From: Calcarisporiella thermophila CBS 279.70
Taxonomy: Eukaryota; Calcarisporiellomycota
NCBI RefSeq assembly: GCF_041956535.1
Contig: NW_027192213.1
Span: 1 to 48,446, forward strand
Direction of reading: 5' to 3'
Length of the DNA stretch: 48,446 bases
Below are positions 33,070 through 43,905 of the stretch, in pieces. How positions within the stretch are numbered: the stretch's first letter is position 1; every line of letters begins with the position of its first letter. The translations under genes were made by a program, and so were the position numbers. The notes beneath the pieces are model-generated. The model did no database searches. It saw only the letters and a program-made list of their open reading frames with translations, and was not told where the DNA came from.

Positions 33070-35268
33070 ATGACCGTTGCTAATAGTGCAAAATTTCCTA
33101 ATATCCCTTGTGCTGAACCACAGAGCCAGGATTCACTTCGTGCTGAGCGTGCTCGCGCTACCTTTGATCCCTCCAGCCTAACTCGAATCTTTTACGATGA
33201 AGATGTCATCAACAGTATAAATCGCATTCTGCCTGTACTCGAACGCGAGCCTGTTTTTAATAAAGATGACTACCATCATAAGGGGCGCGAAGAATTCATT
33301 GCTAGCTGCTACCGCCAAGAGCATCGGCTTATTCAGTTGGCAAAGTAATGGTCATCTTTCTGTTTTGATTTCTAATTACACTTTTTTCTAACCAAATGTT
33401 AACATTCAAGGCAACATAAATGGACCCACGAAGAGATGCGAATTTGCGAAATGATTCTAGACTTGAGTGGCCCATTCATGGTTCATCGGAGCATGTTCAT
33501 TCCCACGTTGCAGAACATGACAACGCCCGAACAAATGGAGGCCTTCTTAGGTCCTGCCCTGCGCTATGAAATCATCGGATGCTATAGTCAAACCGAACTC
33601 GGCCATGGAAGTAACGTACAAGGGCTTGAGACTACGGCAACCTATATTCCCGAGACGCGTGAGTTTGAGCTGCACTCCCCAACCCTCACCTCATCTAAAT
33701 GGTGGTCTGGCGGTCTCGGCAAGTCGGCCACTCATTCAGTGGTAATGGCTCGCCTTATCACTAATGGCAAAGACTATGGACCGCACCCGTTTGTTGTACC
33801 GATACGCTCTCTCGAAAACCACCGGCCCTTCCCAGGGGTCACTGTTGGGGACATTGGTCCGAAACTGGGTTTGAATGGGGTTAGTACAAGCGTATGAATC
33901 TCCCTGATGTTGCATTCGCTCAAACTCTTTCGTTTGTTGGAAAATTAGGTCGATAATGGCTATGTCATGTTCCACCACTACCGAATCCCCCATTTTAATA
34001 TGCTTGCTCGCTTTGCTCAGGTTAATCCGGAGACCGGCGAATACAAACCCTCCAAAAACGCTAAAATTTCGTACGGCACTATGGTCCATGTCCGTACAAC
34101 CATTATCGTGTTCTCTCGCTATGCCCTTGCCCGCGCAGCCACCATTGCCGTACGCTACTCCGCGTCCCGGCGTCAATTCGTGGATTCATCTGCCCCTGCA
34201 CAAAAACTGCCTAACGGGAATTTGGTTGAAACCGCGGTGCTAGACTACACCATGCAACAATACCGGTTGTTCCCGGTCATCGCGCAAGCGTATGCATTCA
34301 GTTTCACGGCTAAAGTCATCGCAAAACTCTACAAACAAAATCTCGAGAATTCCAAAAACCTCGACTTCTCGCTGCTTCCAGAACTCCATGCCACCACGAG
34401 CGGCCTCAAGTCTTACTGCACCATTCTTTCGGCCAATGCGATCGAGGAATGCCGCCGATCTCTGGGTGGACACGGGTTCTCCGCCTATTCGGGCTTGGCT
34501 CACGCCTACGTCAATTACATCCCCAATGTAACCTGGGAGGGTGATAACTACATGATCAGCCAACAGGACTCCCGATATATCCTTAAGATGCTCACCACTC
34601 TAGTCAAGGGACAGGAGCCCAAGGTACAGAATCCCACCGTAGACTATCTTAAACAGTACCTCGCGGATCCAAAGGCCAAATGCCCTGCGCAGAACGCGGC
34701 CGACTTCTCTAACTACGAGCTAGTACTCCGTGCCTTTGCCTATCGCGCGGGCCATCTTGCTGCCGAAACGGGTCAGAAGTTGGCCTCTGGTGAATCCTGG
34801 AATTCGCTGACCCCCGACATCCATCGCATTTCACGCGCCCACTGTCAGTACATCATTGTGCGATACTTCTACGAGGGAGTCAGTGAACTTCCCGCAGGCC
34901 CGTCACGTGATGTGTTGTTCACCCTCTTGGATCTGTACGCGATTAAGGAGATGACCGATGACATGGCCGATTTCATGTCCTGTGGCCATCTAACTCCGGA
35001 ACAGTCTCGCCTTGCTCGCCAGCATTTGATGGACGTACTGAAGAAAATACGCCCGAACGCCGTTGCTCTCGTGGACTCTTTCGGCCTACCCGATTACTTC
35101 CTGAACTCGGCTCTCGGCCGCCGCGACGGACGAGTGTATGAGACTCTCACGAAGATGGTGGAGGGCGAGCCGCTCAACTCGGTTGACGTCGTGCCCTCTT
35201 ACGAGGAGTCGATTCGCCCGTTGGTCCACGCGGGACTGCACACTAAGTCAGTGGAATCCAAACTGTAG
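33070..35268 (+). CDS. Peroxisomal acyl-CoA oxidase
   Basis: Exons 33070-33344, 33411-33879 and 33949-35268 give 2064 nt, 687 aa; introns 66 and 69 nt. It performs the first step of peroxisomal beta-oxidation: FAD-dependent acyl-CoA to trans-2-enoyl-CoA with H2O2 release. FAD/substrate-domain motifs are [29 protein letters not shown] and [13 protein letters not shown]. The C-terminal half has [16 protein letters not shown] and NVTWEGDN, the latter carrying the catalytic glutamate. The last three residues are SKL, a perfect PTS1 peroxisomal import signal. Length is normal for the family. The third exon is clearly more GC-rich than the DNA to the left. The frame opens at a TTG six bases earlier, but ATG 33070 is the proper start. 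Convergent with the GT49-like gene. Confidence 0.96.
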
Positions 35269-35653
35269 CCGCATCGACACTGTAAATTTGGAAACTATAC
35301 AGTATCTTTTTGATAATTAGAATGATGTCTTTCACCGATCTTCAACTGACTGCTCTATGAAGTCTGTTGGATTAATTTATACACGGATTTTTCTTGGAAT
35401 TTTGTCCTAGACTTATACTACCAACTGCTAAGAGGCATTTATTGTTGTTATATATTTAAATATCGTGAGGATAAACACGTTTATATATGTATTAAAACAA
35501 AGAATTTGAGCTTGAATATCGTCCGGTAAAAACAGTTCAAAATGCAAATCGGGAATAGAACCAGAAATATAGTATTCAGAACAGACAAGAATGGTATATA
35601 GAAAGTTTAACGGAAAAACGGGGGGATATCGTTCGGTCTACGCTAACTCGTGC
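35269..35653. other. Spacer between convergent acyl-CoA oxidase and GT49-like genes
   Basis: Shared 3' region with no ORF or RNA gene. AT-rich, presumably containing both polyadenylation regions. Confidence 0.5.
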
Positions 35654-37296
35654 TCATGCTAATAGCTCTTTCCCCCAAGTGCGTAGAGCATTTTTGCACT
35701 GCTTTTCTAGGTGACGGGTACGCGGTGTGCCCCACAATCCAAGTGCATAGAGGCGAAGAGCATGGTGCATGCATAGCTCAGGGAAATACTGCTGGTAGAG
35801 CCGCTCATCCAAGGTAACCTGATTTAAACCAATATAACCCGTTAATTCAACCCAATAAGGCGGCCCACTATTGTTCCATTCTGCTTTCTTACTTTAATGG
35901 GTAAATCGCCTATTTGCGCAATATCAAACAAGAGCCGACTGCTTTGGGAACCTTGCAGTACAAAATCAAAGGGTAGGACCCAGAATTCCGAACCGCTCAG
36001 ATATGCACCATATAAACAAGATGCCCGCTGGTCATGGAACCGTTCCGGACACCTATTAAACAAGGCATTCAGAGAAACAATATATCACTCGCAGAAAACT
36101 TGGATGGATTACCAATGAGGCAGACTCTTTACCATCACCACGTTTGCTTCAAAGTGCATGTCCAGCTGTTCAATTGGGTACAAGTCGGTGGAAGATTTCC
36201 AGCGCCCAAAATCGGTGGGCCCTTTACCCGGCTTCCACCTTAGATCATTCATTGCGAGCTGGCCCTTCCGAACTAGACGTAATACCGCGGTTTTGGTCGT
36301 TGGCACTTCGCGGGTTGTAGCATTCTTGCTATAGGAAAAAGTCGGTAGAACAAACACATCTCCCGCGCGAAGCAAGGGGTGATAATACTTTGCACCCTGC
36401 CGGAAGGTCGCCCTGAAGTCCGTCAGTGGCCATGTGTTGTGCTCAAACTGTGCGACAAACTCGGTGCGTGCAAAAAACCGCGCAATGTTGCGCCGCAAGT
36501 TAAGAGCAGTAGGAAACTTTTTCCCTCTCGCCTCGTCTATCAGCAAGTGGATATCCACATGCTTTCGCATGGCGATATTGGTGCGATGCAGGTTTTTCAA
36601 GTGGTACAATTGCATTTTTGTGGCTTCACTCTTGTCACCTAGGTGTACTAGGGCGGAAATTGGCCCTGGCCAGTTGTTGGCAAAGCGCACGAGGCTATCC
36701 ACCTGGCGTATATCGACCACGAGTGCAATAGAGACATCGTCACTTTCCGGGGTTATCTCACCGCGGATATAAAATGGTTCCATGCTGCGCAAGGGGGGTA
36801 ATGCTTTGGAAAACAGCTTGGAGAAACGATATGAATTGGACATGTTACTAAGAAGCGAGTAGGGCTCCCATGGATCATATACACGTTGCAGTTGATATGC
36901 ACTTTTATGCGAGCGTAAAAGATAATCCGGCCATGGCTTTGTGAAGAGATGAAATGTGGTAAGGAAAAAAGACAGAATAGCGTATGTAATGAAGAGAACC
37001 CGGAAGCACCAAGAGCGCAGGATACGCAATAATAGATCGTTTTCACCGGGTACCATGGCGGCACTACTGTTAGGAGATGGAAGAGAATAATGGTCACGAC
37101 TGGCTATTTGGCTAATATCCGGGCGCAACCACCGAAGCAAAGCAAAACTTGAGGTACGACGAAGTTTAACTTCTGTAGGAGAGCGACTAAGCGTACCCAG
37201 CGCAGTTGGAGCCATTAGTTCTTTGCTAGAGGGATGGACAGGAAAACGGTTGCTGCAACTGGACCTAGATTTATCATTGGGCGCAATTTTTTCCAT
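35654..37296 (-). CDS. GT49 (LARGE/B4GAT1-type) glycosyltransferase-like type II membrane protein
   Basis: Exons 37296-36113, 36052-35893 and 35818-35654 give 1509 nt, 502 aa; introns 60 and 74 nt. A basic Ser-rich cytosolic tail of about 95 residues precedes one membrane anchor (VLFITYAILSFFLTTFHLF, about 100-118). The lumenal part follows GT49 order: ALVVDIRQVD, FPTALNLRRNIARFFARTEF, VFVLPTFSY, KGPTDFGRWK, LYPIEQ and, across the second splice, WCPERFHDQ..FWVLPFDFVLQ. At the position of the metal-binding DxD after RTEFVAQF the sequence is EHN (285-287), and the terminal histidine expected after the VLP motif is Gln. The fold is therefore clear, but metal-dependent catalysis is doubtful. It is probably Golgi-located. 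It diverges from TAF7 over a 359-nt shared upstream region. Confidence 0.8.
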
Positions 37297-37655
37297 GGGT
37301 GGCGCCAGTTAAAAAAAAAAAATAATAGAAGCAAGGAATTTAAATAAGAGGATGAAGGGTATATACAAAACTTTGATATATATTAAGGTTGTAATAGTTA
37401 TAAAAATCCCTGGGAGATTAAGTCAAGCATTACTATTTCAGTTCAATGTTTCTTAAAATAGAGAAACGCGAAAGGCAATTGGAATTACGAGGCCGAGCCT
37501 TTTTCCGAGAGAGAATTAATTTACCTTTACACAACAAATATCCCACCGGGATACTTGGACATAACTATTTTGCGAAAGGATAGGTGAATTGGATCTATAT
37601 TACTATAGAGGAAGAGCACTCCAGAATCAAAACAAATTTTTTCAGAAATAAAAAA
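37297..37655. promoter_or_regulatory. Shared upstream region of GT49-like gene and TAF7
   Basis: Divergent intergenic region of 359 nt with an A-rich tract at 37311-37322. No classic TATA box stands out for TAF7, as is common for housekeeping genes. Confidence 0.4.
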
Positions 37656-39101
37656 ATGGTCGTCGAGCTCAAGATCAAGCGTCCAGCCAAACCTGAGCGA
37701 AGCGCATCTGAAACGACAAAGATCAAAATCAAGCTTAATAAGGGGACCGGATCCGCCGTGGCGGAAGCTAGTAGCGATGTATCCGATGGCGAAGAGGCGG
37801 ATGTTGCGATTGAGGAGCAATTTATCTTAAGATTACCACCGGGAGATATGTGTACTCAGTTGCGAGAGATGGTGCGAAAAAGAGAAGTTCCTGAGGACGT
37901 TTCTTTTACTTTTCATGGTGAGCGCTCAGTTGGATTGGAAAAGAAGAGAGAGCATCCAGTATGAGCTGATCATGGATTCACGATTAAATAGATAGCAGAA
38001 GAGCCACCTGGAATTTTCGTGGGCAGAAATATAATGCAAAATTGGTGGATTTACCATGCATTATAGAAGCGCAAAAAACAATTGATAACAAGCAGTTTTA
38101 CAAGACAGCAGATATATGCCAAGTAATACTCTTGTTCATTTTCAGAACTTTCTCATTCTGACCTTTTTCATATATACTCCCTATTAGATGCTGATCGTTG
38201 ATGAACCACAGACATCAGAGTCCATTCACCAGATTCAATCAACCAAGATCAACCACGATGATTATATCTGGCCGCACGGTATTACCCCACCTCTAAAGCA
38301 TGTGCGAAAACGACGGTTTCGAAAACGCCTATCAAAGAGGGTAAGTAGCCGCATACTGGATTGATTGTACAAGAAGGATAGTGGCCAACTTCACTCCGCC
38401 TCATACAGGTCATTGAGGATGTTGAGCAGGAAGTGGAGCGGTTGCTCCGTTTGGATGGCGAAGCCGAAGAGGTTGTCTATGAGATCCAGGACCAGCGCGA
38501 CCTGCCTTCTGACTCGGAGGTCGGTACTGATCTCGGCACCCCTGCTCCTTCAGAAATGATGCCCACGCTTGGAGATGTGGATATGGACACTGGTCATGAG
38601 GATGAGGATGGCGAAGAGGAAAGTGATGCCGAGCTGGATGCCGCCATTGACAAAGGATTTGAGGAACTTGATGAGGAGGATGACGATGATTCGAGCGATT
38701 CGAGCGAGGAGGAAGACGAAGAAGAAGGGTTGGAAGAAGATGGTAGGCTCGAACCCCCTGAGTATCTCACATGAGGATGTACTTACCTTTATCCGCCTAA
38801 TAGACGGCGATTCACACGAGCTTGCCCAGCAGAGGAAGATGGTGGAATCTGAGCTGACTGAGCTCGAGGCAACTATCCGTAAAAAGCGAGCCGATCTTGA
38901 ATCAGCCTCGAACCCAATCCTGCGGGTAAGAAACTTTGCTCGATCTATCCTTTTTACACTATGATTCATTTCTCCATGGTTGTATCATCTTAGAAACGAT
39001 TCCAAGATATTGTCGACAACCTCAACAACATGCTGCAGCTGAAGAAGTCGCAACTCGAAGACCTGAGGCAAAAAATTGCAGCGAAACGTCAGCAAGAATA
39101 A
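37656..39101 (+). CDS. TAF7: Transcription initiation factor TFIID subunit 7
   Basis: Exons 37656-37917, 37992-38122, 38188-38340, 38409-38742, 38804-38925 and 38994-39101 give 1110 nt, 369 aa; introns 61-74 nt. The TAFII55 N-terminal domain is unmistakable: EEQFILRLPPGDMCTQLREM, then RRATWNFRGQKYNAKLVDLP, CIIEAQKTIDNKQFYKTADI and CQMLIV, followed by DDYIWPHGITPPLKHVRKRR. A long acidic stretch (DEEDDDDSSDSSEEEDEEE) and a C-terminal coiled-coil-like segment (ESELTELEATIRKKRADLES and KSQLEDLRQKIAAKR) follow, as in other TAF7 proteins. TAF7 binds TAF1 inside TFIID and restrains its activity until Pol II initiation. Start: first ATG, preceded by an A-rich context. Confidence 0.95.
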
Positions 39102-39442
39102 GTGTATTCACATTCTCGTACGTTACCCTAAAGCCCTCCCCCTCTCTCCTGTACATTAACCCCCCCCCCCCTCCAATCGCATTGCCCGTTAAGAAATATA
39201 TATTTTCAGGTTTATTACAAGACTTCAGGCAACTCTACACAACATTTAAACAGTGTGTTTTTGTAAAATAATAATAAAAAAATTAAATAATAATAATTAC
39301 ACTCGTGGAATGGATTGAATCGAATAGTATCATCATGGTAGGGATACATAAGTGAGATATACAAGTTGAATGAAACTAGGGTAAAAGGGGGAAGGGGAAC
39401 AAGATTGAGTGATTAAGAAAAAAAGAGAGGATCCACCCAGAA

Positions 39443-41309
39443 TTAGAGATCGTGAATTAGTGTGCCGGTATTTTCATATTCTGCCGCTAGGGTGAGTCGT
39501 CTTGTTCGCCTTCTCCCCAACGCGAGAGCGGCTCTAGCTTCCGCTTCGCTTCCATTCGTCTCTCCCGTGGTGCTTCTACTCGGCTCCCTGCGAATTGCTT
39601 CCACTGCTTCTCCAGTTGCTATTGGGAGATGGGAAACATTGTTTTCGATGTCCTCTTTTTCGCCTACCTCTCCATCCACTCCAGGGGCCACGTGTTTTCT
39701 CTCCGTTCCCAGTTCATCCACCTCCTCTACTTGCGCTGGCTTCCCATTCCCTTCCACTCCGATCTCATTAGCAGGCTCCACCCTCACCGAATCTGCAATA
39801 ATATCTTCCATCCCATCGTCATAATGGCTAGCGTCAAGATGACCCTCTGTTTTCCGTTTGGGTGGTATGATCTCGTGGTGAGATGGCAAAGAGGCGAGCT
39901 GATTCTGCTCTCTTGAATGACCAGAAAGAGATGGGTTTATATTCTCCTTGCCCTTGGGCGGCATTAAAAACGTGCGGACAAACCAGACCCGTGCCTTGTA
40001 AAACTTGATCTCTTTTTCAACTGCACCCTTGTTGCCAGAGTAACGTTCAACAAGGTCACGCCGAATTTTGGAAAAGGCATTTGCCACAGCAGGATCAACG
40101 AGGAAGGCGATACAATTGAAGACGCCGGGGAGATCCGTGCCGGCATTGCCGAAGACAGAAAGCACTTGGTTGAATTGGCCGGTTGCATGGATATAGATTT
40201 CGCCTGAAAGATGCAAGGAAAAAAAAAATAAACGGATTAGGCGTTTTTTCTCATCCTCGACAAAAGACATTCAATCCCACATACTTGCAACGAGCAGAGA
40301 CTGGGTAACAAGAGGAATCAGGGGGTATAATACAATTCTAGCAAGTACGCGGTTGACAGCAAGTCGAGTGCGATGTTGGAATGGCAGGATGTCGTCCGAG
40401 GCTTGGATGTGTTTGTTCAACTCACGGTTATCGCGCCAAATCTTCAGCACAACAAAGGCGACCACCACCGTACAGTAGAGGATGGAAAAGAGACTGGGAA
40501 CGAGGAAGGTAAACTGAAATAAACAATAGGGCAAGGTCAGGTCGACAGAATTGCTTGCGGGGGTGTCTAGTAGGCATACGTTACCCATTGCCAAAGCTTC
40601 GATGTAGGTGTCCAGCTGTCCACGTACCAACATGTTCCCTGCGCTCGGTCAAATCCAAAATTGCCGGTCAAATAGGGTGGAAGGGTGATGGCAAGCGACA
40701 GTAAAAGGCTCCCAAGGAAGTAGAGTCCCCTTTCCATCCAGCGATGGAGAGGACGCTGCAAGAGAATAATCCACTGCAGATTGAATGCGATGGCGACATT
40801 AAGTAAGAGGTATAATATGGTGAGCCATGTGATAAACCAGACCGAAAATCCGCACCACCATCCAGCTATAAACATTAGAACATTAGCGAAACTGCGAAAA
40901 TGAGATGGGTTGCAAGCATGGTCCAACGCAACATACAGGAATTGTCGGCAAATGTATATGAATAAATGAGGGCCGCCTTGATTATGTCGATGGCGGAGAT
41001 GGCGAAGTTCAGACGTAAACTCACACGATTTACAAGCCGGAAATCATAGATCCATAAGAAAAAGGTGATGAGCACCACTATGAGTCCGCCGATGATCGAG
41101 AAGATGTTGAGATAGACTAAAGGAATGCAACACGTCAGTTAGCTTCTGTGGTTGTTTTGACTCGCAAGTGACATTGCCCACGGGACACAAAAGCCACACA
41201 TACCATTGAATTGGACGGTGAGATAGTTGATGAGTGGATCCGAAATGCCGTAGTCGGGAATGCCCTCTTCGGTTGGAGATTCACCAAAACGCGGGATCAG
41301 AACAGGCAT
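39443..41309 (-). CDS. Seven-transmembrane receptor, cAMP-receptor-like GPCR (paralogue 1)
   Basis: Exons 41309-41204, 41116-40937, 40865-40585, 40513-40285 and 40203-39443 give 1557 nt, 518 aa; introns 71-87 nt. A short N-terminus is followed by seven hydrophobic segments, including VYLNIFSIIGGLIVVLITFF, AGWWCGFSVWFITWLTILYL, YFLGSLLLSLAITLPPYLTG and FLVPSLFSILYCTVVVAF. Conserved loops: FGFDRAQGTCWYVDSWT, LARIVLYPLIPLVTQSLLVAS, and NCIAFLVDPAVANAF in TM7. This resembles the Dictyostelium cAMP-receptor/Git3-like fungal GPCR class; the ligand is unknown. The long C-terminal tail (about 200 residues, acidic, Ser/Thr-rich) is suited to phosphorylation. The paralogue at 43906-45769 shares exon sizes 180 and 281 nt. 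Its 3' end converges with TAF7. Confidence 0.87.
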
Positions 41310-42047
41310 GATGAGCAAATCTCTCGAACCATCAAAACAATGCCCAGATTGCACACAGAAGAGGAGCAGAGTGTTAAGGTTAGGGGATGCTTTCGAATCG
41401 GTAGAATGATCTGGCTTTTCGACCCCGACCGTGACGGACACAGACTCAAAATCTGAAACAGGCTTACAAAGGGAAATGATGTATGCGAGGTTAGGGGACT
41501 TGAGCTGCGCGCTCGGAAACCTAACCTAGGGGCCATTTTCCAAACCTCCTCTGTTTCGTTCCCGATGTCTTAGAGTGCTGGCCGCTAAATTGGCATCGGC
41601 ACCAACGAGGCAGGGCCGGCCACGGAGATTGAAGAGGAGCGCTAAAAGTCGACAAACTATCTTCGATCTTGGCCCTCTGCTAACGTCCCGTAGTACAGTA
41701 GCAGCTCTGCTCGGCATTTCCTTTTGGGTTTGCGGCCCAAACTGTGGTTCAAGTAGCACCATGTGTATGGCGTAGTGAGGAGTGAGTTGGTACGTCGGCA
41801 AACCCAGCCGCCGCGTTTTTGATTAGGGCGGCCCGATTTGTCTCCGCACTGAAAGTACCTCGTTTGCCCCCAATATATATAGAAAGCGCAGTAGGAAAAA
41901 AGGTTTCGTTGGATTTTCTCACCGTCGCTAACCCCCTCGTTCTCGGCCCAACCGTCTCCTTCCCCTGGTTTCTCTTTCTCCCGCATTCCCCCTTCCTTCT
42001 CCTCGCACCGTCTACCATCCCTACACTTTCGTTTCCTCCTCCAAGCC
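41310..42047. promoter_or_regulatory. Divergent promoter region between GPCR 1 and the amidase
   Basis: On the amidase side there is a TATA-like run ATATATATAGAAAG at 41873-41885, then about 100 nt of C/T-rich leader up to the ATG, a layout typical of strongly expressed fungal genes. The longer antisense ORFs here are composition artefacts. Confidence 0.5.
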
Positions 42048-43652
42048 ATGCGCGTCGCCAAGTTTATCCTGCTGACGCTCGCCGCCGTTTCGGCCGCGGC
42101 CGCCCAAGCTCAGCCTGAGCAAGAATCAACAAAAGCGGCCGGCTCGTTTGACTTCTTTGAGGCCAGCATCTCGGATCTGCAGAAGGCCCTCGACAGCAAG
42201 GTGATTACCTCGATGCAGCTGGTGGATTACTACTATCGTCGCATCCGAAAGTACGACAGGAAGTACCACTCTATCTCGGATGTCAACCCGAATCTGTACA
42301 GAATCGCCAGGCAGCTTGATGAAGAGCGCAGGGTAAAGGGCCCTCGTGGACCTCTGCATGGAATTCCCATTCTGTTGAAGGACAACATCGCCACCGGCGA
42401 TGGCATGCACAACACGGCGGGCTCCCTTGCGCTTTTCGACAACCGTTGCTTGCCGAAGCGCGACTCTGCTATTGCCGAGCGCCTCCGTAAAGCCGGAGCC
42501 ATCATCCTCGGTAAGGCCTGCTTGAGCGAGTGGGCCAATTTCCGTACGTTGGACGGAAGCAAAGCCCGCTACGGCGACCCGGACGGCTGGAGTGGACGCT
42601 GTGGGCAGGTGGCCAATGCCTACAATCTGGACGAATCGCCCAGTGGCTCGAGCTCCGGCTCCGCAGTAGCCGTGGCCGCCGACTTCGTCACCGTCTCGCT
42701 CGGAAGCGACACCGACGCCTCCATCGTCGCTCCGGCGTCGCGCAACGCCCTCGTCGGCCTTCGCCCTACCGTCGGCCTCACCCCCCGCGACTTGGTCATC
42801 CCCATCGCCCACTCCTTCGACACCGTTGGCCCCATGGCCAAATCCGTCGAGGATGCTGCGATCGTGATGGAAGTGATTGCCGGGTTCGACCGCCGCGACG
42901 TCCCCGCCAACCTCGACAAGCCCGATGGATTCAAGGTCCCCAAGTACACCAAGTTCCTCGACAAGAACGGGCTGAAGGGCGCCCGTATCGGCGTACCCCG
43001 CCATGTCTACTATGACCGGTACAATCGCCCCGAGGAGAAGGAGGTCGTTGAAAAGATGCTGAAGAAGCTGGAAGAGCTCGGCGCCACCATCGTGGACCCC
43101 GCCGACATTCCCACGGCAGACGAGCTGGCCGACATGGAGCCCTACGGCTTCGGGTACGAGCTCACCGCCTTCCTCCATGAATTCAAGCACGACGTCGCCG
43201 CCTATCTCTCCCAGCTCCCCGCCAAGTGCCCCATGAAGACCCTGAAGGACCTGATCAAATTCAACGAGGAGCACGCCAAACAGGAGATGCCGCTCTTCAA
43301 GCAGGAGATGTTCGAGGCTGCCCAGAACACCACGGGACTCGACGCGCCCGCGTACAAGGACTCCCTGAAGAAGGTGCGCGAGCTCGCCGGCAAGAAGGGC
43401 ATCGACGCCGTCATGGACAAGCTCAACCTCGACGCCCTGGTCCAACCCGTCGACTTGAAGCTGTTGCCCCCTCAGCCCTCGGCCGCCGCCGGCTACCCAA
43501 TGATCACCGTGCCGATCGGATTCGACGACAAGGGAGTTCCGTTCGCGCTAGGCTTTGTGGGACGCGCCTACTCAGAGCCCACCCTATTCAAGTTTGCCTA
43601 CGCATTCGAGCAGGCCACCAAGGCCCGCAAGCCTCCCAAGTTAAAGGCATAA
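42048..43652 (+). CDS. Secreted amidase (amidase-signature family), intronless
   Basis: A single ORF of 534 aa. Signal peptide MRVAKFILLTLAAVSAAAAQ. The amidase-signature fold is clear: GPRGPLHGIPILLKDNI with the catalytic Lys, SPSGSSSGSAVAVAA with the cis-Ser region, and GSDTDASIVAPASRN with the nucleophilic Ser in place of the usual DTGGSI context, then LVGLRPTVGLTP and FDTVGPMAKSVEDAA. The C-terminal YPMITVPIGFDDKGVPFALG is also typical. It hydrolyses a C-N amide bond; the substrate is not predictable. Codon use is strongly GC-ended and there is no intron, unlike every recognised neighbour. High expression, retroposition or transfer could each explain this. It sits between two GPCR paralogues. 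The long minus-strand ORF across it is a shadow. Confidence 0.94.
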   Translation: MRVAKFILLTLAAVSAAAAQAQPEQESTKAAGSFDFFEASISDLQKALDSKVITSMQLVDYYYRRIRKYDRKYHSISDVNPNLYRIARQLDEERRVKGPRGPLHGIPILLKDNIATGDGMHNTAGSLALFDNRCLPKRDSAIAERLRKAGAIILGKACLSEWANFRTLDGSKARYGDPDGWSGRCGQVANAYNLDESPSGSSSGSAVAVAADFVTVSLGSDTDASIVAPASRNALVGLRPTVGLTPRDLVIPIAHSFDTVGPMAKSVEDAAIVMEVIAGFDRRDVPANLDKPDGFKVPKYTKFLDKNGLKGARIGVPRHVYYDRYNRPEEKEVVEKMLKKLEELGATIVDPADIPTADELADMEPYGFGYELTAFLHEFKHDVAAYLSQLPAKCPMKTLKDLIKFNEEHAKQEMPLFKQEMFEAAQNTTGLDAPAYKDSLKKVRELAGKKGIDAVMDKLNLDALVQPVDLKLLPPQPSAAAGYPMITVPIGFDDKGVPFALGFVGRAYSEPTLFKFAYAFEQATKARKPPKLKA

Positions 43653-43905
43653 TGCACATGCACCCCCTTCTTCGTTTAATTTAATTGTTTATATCCCTCT
43701 AGATATCTGTTGTTGTGGCTTAGGCTTGTTTGAGTCTTAATGTTTTATTAACATGTTCCTTCCTAATCTGATAATAGAGCAAGAAAGAACTATAAATAAT
43801 AATATACAAAAATAATATATCTTCTAAGGAGGGGAAATAAATAGAGTTAGTGAAGGGGGCGAGGGGGTGTGTACTATATCTACGATGAGAGGGAGGGGGA
43901 TTATT

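Noticed and set aside
42126-43445. 439-codon minus-strand ORF opposite the amidase
   Set aside because: It is a shadow of the GC-rich amidase codon pattern. The plus frame has a signal peptide and all amidase motifs; the minus frame is low-complexity (Gly/Val/Glu-rich) and matches nothing.
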